Source: JAYVFR01 sp043772945
Lineage (GTDB): Bacteria > Patescibacteriota > JACMRA01
Assembly (NCBI GenBank): GCA_043772945.1
Contig: JAYVFR010000012.1
Location: forward strand, 1-64,000
Reading direction: 5' to 3'
DNA: 64,000 nucleotides
Below the pieces are notes generated by a model. It was not told the origin of the DNA, searched no databases, and was given only the letters and a program-made list of their open reading frames with translations. Positions 44,685 through 50,752 of this stretch are shown here, piece after piece; position 1 is the first letter of the stretch; the number at the start of each line of letters is the position of its first letter. The position numbers were made by a program, and so were the translations under genes.

Positions 44685-44730
44685 AGTAATAAGAGATAAA
44701 ATAATTATAATAATGAATTAAGTATTCACA

Positions 44731-44784
44731 AAAAAATACTCAATGAGCTAAACTAAATTTTTACAACTTGTCTAATCATTGAGT
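44731..44784 (-). terminator. Rho-independent terminator with long loop
   Basis: On the minus strand ACTCAATGA (44776-44784) pairs perfectly with TCATTGAGT (44738-44746) across 29 nt, followed by A and seven T. It ends the 44825 unit just before the gapA start. Confidence 0.65.
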
Positions 44785-44824
44785 TTAAATTACCAAATCT
44801 CCTAACCTTAGTTGAGAAGTATTT

Positions 44825-45277
44825 TTAGATTGAATAATGTTTTCGAAGACCGCTTTCAATCATTTCATGTCCGTGTAGGTTTTTGTTAATTAAAACTACG
44901 TTTTCTTTTGGATGGTTGTTTAAAAAAACTTCTACAGCTTTTTCTAACGATTCTTTTGCCACATTTGAACTATAAAAAATAATTAAATCTTGAAAAGCTA
45001 AAATTCTCTGTTGTCTGTAAAGTGTATTCAGAGTTTGAAACGTTAATTTTAAAATATGTTTATGAATTTCTAGTTTCCATTTTCCCTCATTCCCACCGAC
45101 AATTTTACCACGACCTGTTGCAAACGTATTCCAATTTTCCTCCTCTTCTTGATGTGAGACAACCCTTTCATTATCGACAGCTTGGTTAAACAGTAACTTA
45201 GATTTCTCGAACTCGTAAATACTGCTTTCATTCTCTTGAATTGACACGACTATTGCACTAATTGTATTTTTTGACAT
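44825..45277 (-). CDS. Protein of unknown function, possibly eRF1/host-attachment-like
   Basis: 150 residues, soluble. The part HILKLTFQTLNTLYRQQRIL followed by DLIIFYSSNVAKESLEKAVE and HPKENVVLINKNLHGHEMIE recalls bacterial archaeo-eRF1-like or host-attachment (PF10116-type) folds, but the match is weak. Stands alone. Confidence 0.45.
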   Translation of the reverse strand: MSKNTISAIVVSIQENESSIYEFEKSKLLFNQAVDNERVVSHQEEEENWNTFATGRGKIVGGNEGKWKLEIHKHILKLTFQTLNTLYRQQRILAFQDLIIFYSSNVAKESLEKAVEVFLNNHPKENVVLINKNLHGHEMIESGLRKHYSI

Positions 45278-45429
45278 ATTTGTTTTTTATATTAAATTAT
45301 ATATATTTGTATAGAGTCACAGCATACTGTGATTTTAAGTTTTTAACAATTAAAAAGTTGACCAGAAGATTTTTGTATAGTTTAGGTATATTTGTTCAAG
45401 TTTTTTATTTACAAAGGAGATTTTTGATC

Positions 45430-45561
45430 ATGGGTGATCAACCTGTCATGTTCACTGGTGGCTTAGTTTTTTTCCTTGGTTGGGGATGGGCCAGATACGA
45501 ATACATCTTTAAACTATTAAAAATAAAGAATTTCTTTGATTTAGGAAAGGAATTTTTTTAG
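45430..45561 (+). CDS. Very small membrane protein
   Basis: 43 residues from the ATG at 45430, chosen because AAAGGAGA lies 9 nt upstream; longer in-frame starts have none. Sequence MGDQPVMFTGGLVFFLGWGW, then ARYEYIFKLLKIKNFF, with one Trp/Gly-rich membrane helix. Function unknown. A strong SD is uncommon in this window. Confidence 0.55.
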   Translation: MGDQPVMFTGGLVFFLGWGWARYEYIFKLLKIKNFFDLGKEFF

Positions 45562-45667
45562 TATGTTTTTTAGCTACTTTTTTTGCCCTCATCATTGGGT
45601 TAATTCACAACGATGAACATCGTCGGTAAATACTAAATTACAGCTAATAATTACAAGCAACCTTTTC

Positions 45668-45704
45668 AGCACCTTTTATTAATTTATAGATGGTGCTTTT
45701 TTTT
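45668..45704 (+). terminator. Rho-independent terminator
   Basis: AGCACC (45668-45673) pairs with GGTGCT (45692-45697) and a T run follows. The terminator is similar in sequence to the one at 46324, suggesting duplication. The remainder of 45562-45857 shows no supported gene. Confidence 0.65.
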
Positions 45705-45827
45705 ATGGTTTAATTTGCTAGAATTTTTAGACTTGCAAAAAGAGTTTTTCTATGCTTGATTTATAAATGTGGTGCTTGAAAAGTCTCAAAAGCTTTATTT
45801 GATCACTTACAAAGACAAAACATTATT

Positions 45828-45845
45828 TGTTCCAAAAATGGAACA
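45828..45845 (+). promoter_or_regulatory. Palindrome at the ribosome-binding site of the winged-helix gene
   Basis: TGTTCC and GGAACA form a perfect 6-bp dyad with a 6-bp centre, ending one base before the AGGAGA Shine-Dalgarno site (45847-45852) of the 45858 gene. It could be an autoregulatory operator or an RNA hairpin that affects ribosome access. Confidence 0.45.
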
Positions 45846-45857
45846 CAGGAGACAATC

Positions 45858-46277
45858 ATGAAACTGTTTAACAGCAAAAAAACACCCGCTACCAAAGTTA
45901 ATCAACTTAACAAAACTGTTAAAAATCTGAAGGTAGGAAAAGAATATTTCCTCGACAAAGATCAGGCAGTTGCACTGCTGGTTTACTTAATGACAAACAA
46001 CGTTGAGATTTATCCAACTGGAGTAATCCAATGGGTAAAAGAAAAACTCTTTTGCCGAGTTTCAGACACAGTGTTGTACGCAGCACTAAAATTCCTTGAA
46101 GGAGAGGAAAATAAAGAAGATCTAACTCTTGTAACTAGTCGATGGCAAAAAGTTGAAGGGCGAGGACGTCCTCGTAGAATGTACAAGCTAAATGTACAAG
46201 AATATCCAGATATGTCATCTTTGACTTTTCAAACACTAGTTGAATGGTCAACTTTTGCCCTTAGATTCAAAAAATAA
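45858..46277 (+). CDS. Winged-helix-like DNA-binding protein
   Basis: 139 residues. A basic start, then a winged-helix pattern (about 40-110): QAVALLVYLMTNNVEIYPTG, VSDTVLYAALKFLEGEENKE as recognition helices, and the wing RWQKVEGRGRPRRMYKL, which resembles PadR/PF03551 or MarR-like wings. Regulatory role inferred. It has a strong SD site and a palindrome just upstream, consistent with autoregulation, and its own terminator at 46324. Confidence 0.65.
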   Translation: MKLFNSKKTPATKVNQLNKTVKNLKVGKEYFLDKDQAVALLVYLMTNNVEIYPTGVIQWVKEKLFCRVSDTVLYAALKFLEGEENKEDLTLVTSRWQKVEGRGRPRRMYKLNVQEYPDMSSLTFQTLVEWSTFALRFKK

Positions 46278-46323
46278 TTTCAGCATGAGTTGATTTTATC
46301 TCGTTTTAACAACCGCAACCTCC

Positions 46324-46359
46324 AGCATCGTCATTAATTATATAGACGGTGCTTTTTTT
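46324..46359 (+). terminator. Rho-independent terminator
   Basis: AGCATCGTC (46324-46332) pairs with GACGGTGCT (46345-46353, one G-U pair) with a T run to 46359. It ends the winged-helix gene. Confidence 0.85.
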
Positions 46360-46362
46360 ATG

Positions 46363-46437
46363 CCTTAGTTTTTAATTTTATTTACGAGCTTTGCTTTTGC
46401 TTAAACGAAGGAGTTGATTAAAAGTTTTTAAAAATTT
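46363..46437 (-). repeat. Left copy of a 75-bp direct repeat (3' end of the 48996 gene)
   Basis: Nearly identical to 48980-49055, differing at a few bases and one indel. On the minus strand it encodes the last 18 residues of the 48996 gene (FLKTFNQLLRLSKSKARK plus stop) without the rest of that gene. It is the displaced partial copy that marks the left border of the sortase/ice-binding island. Confidence 0.85.
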
Positions 46438-46793
46438 GATCATGCAGTGATCCCCCTTGATATAGTGGCATATTAATCTACTTGACAGGTATAACTTTAG
46501 TGAAGAGTACAACCAGGATTCGGTAGGGTTGAAACTACAAATATTGGGAGGTTAAAATTGACTCGATGCCCCGTGTACGTCTACTTTTATACTAATTCCC
46601 ACCAAAGTTTTATCCTGGATTAGTAGTTAGAACCATGATCGAGTATCAAAACTGCCTAATTTTCTTGATGATAAAGAAAGGAATGATAAACATGTTGACT
46701 AAAATCAACTAGATATAAGAATGAATCCTGAAAATGGGTAGGATAATTAGAGAATAATCTTTTCATTTTTTTCCTGTAGAGGTCTGTATTTTA
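46438..46793. other. Left flank of the surface-protein island, no gene
   Basis: 356 bp with more mixed base composition than the neighbours. I find no open frame, tRNA or clear hairpin with a T tract. It is probably remnant DNA of the imported segment. Confidence 0.4.
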
Positions 46794-47429
46794 TTATTCT
46801 TTATCAGTAAATACTACAAGTCGCTCGGAAAAAGTTTTCTCAGCCTTATTCCAAACTCCCGCGCAGGTAATAAGATTAAGATGTGCTTTCCCGTCACTGG
46901 AACTAAATATGCTAGAAGAATCCTCATCCTTGCCGTATCTCTGAATTTCGCGCACAACAAAAATAATATCCCTCCCTTTTTCATCTTCAATATATATTTT
47001 ATCGTCTTTATGTAATTTATGTAAGTTATCAAACACATGTGGTATATTATTAATCGTGCCAAAGTGTCCGGCGATAACAGCGCTACCATTTTCCCCTGGT
47101 CGTAGTCCGAGATTAAACCACCCTACATTTACAGTATCTTTTGGTACATCCATTGCTCCATCTTGTGTAAGACCCACATACTCAACAGGAGCATCAACAT
47201 TTATGCTTGGAATTTTAAGAAGAGTTGGTAACCCAACCCGATCAATATCCAGGTCAGAATTCACTATTTGTTGAGGAGAGCTGCTACTTGAGGTGACTGC
47301 CACTGAAGCTAAAGAATCACTTTGGCTTGAGCTTTGGGGGATAAAATAAAAAAGGAGAGTGGTAAAAAGAACTAACCCCGATAGAATAACTAATAATAGT
47401 ATTATCTTTGATAAGATTTTTGATTGCAT
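46794..47429 (-). CDS. Sortase, class D/E/F-like transpeptidase
   Basis: 211 residues: signal/anchor helix (about 8-30), Ser-rich linker, sortase domain (about 65-210). Catalytic His122 (VIAGHFGT), Cys189 (NLITCAGVW) and Arg203 (SERLVVF) are present; LKIPSINVDAPVEYVG is the typical first strand. Sortases cut a sorting signal at Thr-Gly and join the protein to an amine on the wall. The next gene upstream encodes a protein ending in LPNTG, its probable substrate, 56 bp away on the same strand. Confidence 0.92.
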   Translation of the reverse strand: MQSKILSKIILLLVILSGLVLFTTLLFYFIPQSSSQSDSLASVAVTSSSSSPQQIVNSDLDIDRVGLPTLLKIPSINVDAPVEYVGLTQDGAMDVPKDTVNVGWFNLGLRPGENGSAVIAGHFGTINNIPHVFDNLHKLHKDDKIYIEDEKGRDIIFVVREIQRYGKDEDSSSIFSSSDGKAHLNLITCAGVWNKAEKTFSERLVVFTDKE

Positions 47430-47485
47430 AAATTTTTCAGAGAGCTCATCTCTCTAAGTGTCAGCAGATGAAGTTGATCTGGCTC

Positions 47486-48454
47486 TTATTTTCGTTGTTT
47501 TCTTTGAACTAAGTAAAATGAGGACAGGACAGCAAAAATTCCAGTAGGAATAATGACACTCCAAGTTGATGTATTACTTTTGTCTTCGGGATCAATCCCC
47601 GTATTCGGTAATTTTGGAGAGGTTGTTGGAACTACTGTAGGTGCTATTACAGACGCAGGAGTTGAAGTTACTGTTGATGTAGATGTGGACGACGAAGTAG
47701 ACGCAGAAGGAGGTACTACACATGTCGCTTTGGTAATGATATTTGCATCTAATGTAACCGCACCATTACGCGCTAATACCCGACCCTCAAAGTTTGCACC
47801 AGTTGTAAGAGTAGCCGATGTCAAAGCCAGGATATTTCCCTTGAAAGTAGAGTTTGTTCCAAGTGTCGCAGAACTTCCGACTTGCCAAAAGACATTGCAA
47901 GCTTGAGCACTATTAATGAGGACCACATTACTAGCTCCAGCAGTGATAAGTGTGGAGGCGCTTTTGAAAATAAAAACTGCATTGGGATCACCCGCCGCAT
48001 CAAGCGTCAGAGTTCCTGTTATCCCAAATGTACCAGGCACAGAGTCATACACACCAGCGGTTTTATTTGTTCCTCCGAGCTCTACGGGTATTGTGGAAAC
48101 TGGTGTTTGTCCCAGGGCGTTATCATAGGCAGTAGTTAGACCTATTTGGGCCTGGACTGCTGTAGAGTTAGCTATCTGTTGTGTTCCGTTAATCGAGCCT
48201 GGTGGAAAACCCGTAACTGCAGAACCCGGACTTATTCCAAAATTTCCATTTATCACACTAGAACCATTATTAGTTATGGCGGAGCCAGCCAGAACTGCAA
48301 AACTGTCAGCAGCACCAAGATTTACTGAGGTTGCGGCTAAGACTACAAGATTTGATGTGGTTGTGGCTATTAATAGACCAGTTATACCAAGAGTAAATGC
48401 TACAACCAATACAGCTATTGGCTTTTTATAAAGTTTTTTAATAATGTTTTTCAT
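47486..48454 (-). CDS. DUF3494 ice-binding-like surface protein with LPNTG sorting signal
   Basis: 322 residues: signal peptide (core about 12-32), DUF3494 ice-binding domain (about 43-245) with landmark segments VNLGAADSFAVLAGSAITN, NFGISPGSAVTGFPPG, TLDAAGDPNAVFIF, ACNVFWQVGSSATLGT and GRVLARNGAVTLDANII, then a Ser/Thr stalk (about 250-280), LPNTG at 282-286, a membrane helix and a basic RKQRK tail. The fold is a beta solenoid. Members bind ice, and some act as adhesins. The sorting signal and adjacent sortase imply covalent display on the surface. Composition is richer in GC than the genome average, suggesting import. Confidence 0.95.
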   Translation of the reverse strand: MKNIIKKLYKKPIAVLVVAFTLGITGLLIATTTSNLVVLAATSVNLGAADSFAVLAGSAITNNGSSVINGNFGISPGSAVTGFPPGSINGTQQIANSTAVQAQIGLTTAYDNALGQTPVSTIPVELGGTNKTAGVYDSVPGTFGITGTLTLDAAGDPNAVFIFKSASTLITAGASNVVLINSAQACNVFWQVGSSATLGTNSTFKGNILALTSATLTTGANFEGRVLARNGAVTLDANIITKATCVVPPSASTSSSTSTSTVTSTPASVIAPTVVPTTSPKLPNTGIDPEDKSNTSTWSVIIPTGIFAVLSSFYLVQRKQRK

Positions 48455-48523
48455 AAATAAATATACCTTAGGTTGGAAAGTTTTTATACCTTGTCAAGCC
48501 CTCGAAATGCTAAACACGACTCT

Positions 48524-48693
48524 CTAAACTTTTTTACTTAAATTTGTTAGGTTTTGTCGTTCAAAATACCTCCTAAAATCAACAGGAATATCTTTAATGG
48601 TAGTCTGGATTCTATGGTGATTGATTGAATAGTAGATTTGCTTGTAGATGACTAGGATGGCTTCTTCAAGTGTGTTGTGCTGACTCAAAAATT
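48524..48693 (-). pseudogene. Transposase/integrase C-terminal relic, IS3/IS481-like
   Basis: A minus-strand frame of about 55 codons, without a start and ending in TAG, reads LEEAILVIYKQIYYSINHHR and IQTTIKDIPVDFRRYFE. This is the end of a DDE (rve) integrase core, where an N-x-x-R-x-H-x-x-L-x-x-x-P-x-x-F pattern is normal. The remainder is gone. It lies inside the island bounded by the 75-bp repeats. Confidence 0.55.
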
Positions 48694-48979
48694 ACCCAGT
48701 TGGGCAAAGTTGCACATTTTAACCAAATGTGTATCAGGGATTCTGACTTACCTTGTATTTAAGGCATCAATCGTCATTTAGCTTGCCCAGAAATCCATCC
48801 AGTTTGAACCCCCTAATCTTGGATGGATTAAAGTTGAGTGAATCCTGATTGGCGATCCCTTCCGAATTATTCTAACTTAATGTCTGAATAGGTTAAGTAT
48901 TGGCTATACAAAAGCACAACACTTACAGAGTAGTCTCTTTGACTACTCTTTTTTTTTACGTCCTAGTTTTTGATTTATT
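48694..48979. other. Right flank of the island with a 10-bp hairpin
   Basis: AATCCATCCA (48792-48801) and TGGATGGATT (48820-48829) are a perfect 10-bp inverted repeat with an 18-bp loop and no T tract, perhaps a transposon end or protein site. No gene is visible here; together with the transposase relic and terminator this accounts for 48455-48995. Confidence 0.45.
48927..48957 (+). terminator. Strong rho-independent terminator on the plus strand
   Basis: AGAGTAGTC (48927-48935) and GACTACTCT (48941-48949) form a perfect 9-bp stem with a 5-nt loop followed by a T run. No plus-strand gene ends here, so it may terminate an unannotated small RNA or protect the convergent 48996 gene. Confidence 0.8.
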
Positions 48980-49055
48980 CCTAGTTTTTTTAATTTTATT
49001 TACGGGCTTTACTTTTGCTTAAACGAAGGAGTTGATTGAAAGTTTTTAAAAATTT
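48980..49055 (-). repeat. Right copy of the 75-bp direct repeat
   Basis: The original copy, covering the 3' end of the 48996 gene and 16 bp beyond; its partner is 46363-46437. The spacing of the two copies is about 2.6 kb and encloses the sortase and ice-binding genes. Confidence 0.85.
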
Positions 49056-49508
49056 AGTAAACCCTTTAAAATATTCACTAATTGTCGTAATGCTTAACAA
49101 ATCTCCCCAGATTTTAATTACCCAAAATAAAATTGCTACAATATTTAAAACTATTGAAACACTGGGGAAAATCGCGCTTAAAGTAATCACTATCCAAAAA
49201 GGAATATATCTAAACCAGGGAGAGAGAGCTTTTTTTAGAGATTTAACCCCTTGCATTTCACGCTCAAAATTACTGTCACTTTCTAATTTATAATAAAAAA
49301 AGAAATCAGAAACAAACAAAAAAGAAAGCATGATAGTCCATACAATCGCAAAGACATTCATTTGGTAGACTACATCATTCAGAGAAAAACTCGTCAAACT
49401 ATTTGCCACTTGAGAGTTAATTGTGCTCAGATTATAATTATTTGTGTAAACAGGCGTTGAGCTAGTAACGCTTTGATTGCTTGTGGATTGAAACAAATCT
49501 TGGGGCAT
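48996..49508 (-). CDS. Membrane protein of unknown function
   Basis: 170 residues: Ser/Asn-rich N-terminus (1-35), one helix (about 52-72), a polar segment, and two further helices (about 100-118 and 120-140), then a basic helical tail. No family recognised. Its 3' end is the target duplicated at the island border. It begins 5 bp after the truncated topA. Confidence 0.5.
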   Translation of the reverse strand: MPQDLFQSTSNQSVTSSTPVYTNNYNLSTINSQVANSLTSFSLNDVVYQMNVFAIVWTIMLSFLFVSDFFFYYKLESDSNFEREMQGVKSLKKALSPWFRYIPFWIVITLSAIFPSVSIVLNIVAILFWVIKIWGDLLSITTISEYFKGFTKFLKTFNQLLRLSKSKARK

Positions 49509-49513
49509 TGAAA

Positions 49514-50209
49514 TTAGACGATTGCACTCAGACTATCAGCAGAGAAAATCTCTGTCAAATTAATTGTATTTATGAATTTACCTTGAATTTCCCAGTATTC
49601 ACAAGTCTTAAAATTTTGAATTTCAGTTTCACGAGTGCACAGCAAACGAAGGGCAGGGGACTGAACTCGGCCTGCACTTAAATGACGGTTCCCGAGGTTT
49701 TGCCAGAGAACAGGAGATAGTTTATAACCAACTAATTTATCCAATACTTGCCTTGCTTGTTGAGCTGAAACAAGATGAACATTCAATAATCGTGGATTGT
49801 TTACAGCTTTAATAATAGCCTCAGCAGTAATCTCATGAAACTCCAAACGCTGAATTTTTGATTTGTCTTTTATACCAAATACATCGGCTAAATGCCAAGA
49901 AATTGCCTCGCCTTCACGGTCGGCATCAGTAGCAAACAAAATTCCATCCTTGGAAGCTTTCGCTAATTTTTTTAACTCACTAATTACCTTAGTTTTATTT
50001 TCATCAACTTCATACATCGGTAAAAAACTATTGTCGATATCAATTCCACTAATTAATAACTTACGACCATCGGCAGTTTTTTTGTCATTACTAAGAGAGC
50101 GGATGTGTCCAACAGAAGCCCTTACTACAAAGTTTTTAAACTTAGGATTTTTAGCAAAAATTTGAGCGATAGTTTTAGCTTTTGCGGGAGATTCAACGAT
50201 TACGAGCAT
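49514..50209 (-). CDS. topA: Truncated DNA topoisomerase I (N-terminal Toprim part)
   Basis: 231 residues from the family start MLVIVESPAKAKT (an extra 7-residue upstream start at 50230 is possible), against 700-800 for full TopA. The Toprim domain is intact: Glu in VESPAKAKT and ATDADREGEAISWHLA, then the start of domain IV (LVSAQQARQVLDKLVGYKLS, HLSAGRVQSPALRL). The frame ends at TAA just after CEYWEIQGKF, before the catalytic tyrosine motif, so it cannot cleave DNA. Likely a recombination relic beside an intact copy elsewhere. Confidence 0.85.
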   Translation of the reverse strand: MLVIVESPAKAKTIAQIFAKNPKFKNFVVRASVGHIRSLSNDKKTADGRKLLISGIDIDNSFLPMYEVDENKTKVISELKKLAKASKDGILFATDADREGEAISWHLADVFGIKDKSKIQRLEFHEITAEAIIKAVNNPRLLNVHLVSAQQARQVLDKLVGYKLSPVLWQNLGNRHLSAGRVQSPALRLLCTRETEIQNFKTCEYWEIQGKFINTINLTEIFSADSLSAIV

Positions 50210-50330
50210 ACCAATTATAAATATATTCAATTATTAAAAATAAAAAACACACTCTTGTCGAGACAGAAAAATTACGATTACAATTTCTGTTGTTATTCAA
50301 CAATGAGTTTTAGTAACTTGGAGATTCAAA

Positions 50331-50546
50331 ATGGCTAAGAGAAAACCTGTCAGAAGTAAAAGAACCAAACTAATAGTAAAATTAGTGCTCTTTATCTACG
50401 CTACTTGCATTCTTTGGGTTTTGTTTGGTCCATTAGGAATTTATTTTCCAATTTTCTCTTTCTTTGCATCTACAGGTTTTATACCAGGTACAATAGTAGC
50501 AATAATGCTGTTTCTGGTACTCTCCACTACGCTTCCGATTTTTTAA
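50331..50546 (+). CDS. Small basic membrane protein
   Basis: 71 residues from an ATG with GGAG 7-8 nt upstream. A basic start (MAKRKPVRSKRTKL) leads into two hydrophobic helices (about 15-37 and 42-68). Function unknown. Ends before a good terminator at 50604. Confidence 0.5.
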   Translation: MAKRKPVRSKRTKLIVKLVLFIYATCILWVLFGPLGIYFPIFSFFASTGFIPGTIVAIMLFLVLSTTLPIF

Positions 50547-50603
50547 GTATCTAGCTTAAAGTCTCAGCTGATTTTTAAGAAAGATTTTGTTAATTCCAAC
50601 CCA

Positions 50604-50635
50604 CCTAGTTTTATTACAGAACTAGGAGTTTTTTT
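50604..50635 (+). terminator. Rho-independent terminator
   Basis: CCTAGTT (50604-50610) pairs with AACTAGG (50620-50626) and a run of seven T follows after AG. It separates the small membrane-protein gene from the rpoD-tsaE promoter. Confidence 0.8.
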
Positions 50636-50672
50636 AAGTCTTTTTTCGGGATTTTTTAGTTGGTACTTTTAC

Positions 50673-50702
50673 TTGACTAGAAATACAAAAAACAAGTATA
50701 TT
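50673..50702 (+). promoter_or_regulatory. Sigma-70-type promoter of rpoD-tsaE
   Basis: TTGACT (50673-50678) and TATATT (50697-50702) are 18 bp apart, 50 bp before the start codon at 50753. Confidence 0.6.
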
Positions 50703-50752
50703 CAGTCATCTTTGAGCATAGATTAAATCTATGTCTGTTTTTCTAAAAAATT

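Noticed and set aside
47553..48328. Several plus-strand frames opposite the ice-binding gene
   Set aside because: They are shadows of a GC-richer coding region and share no recognisable domain.
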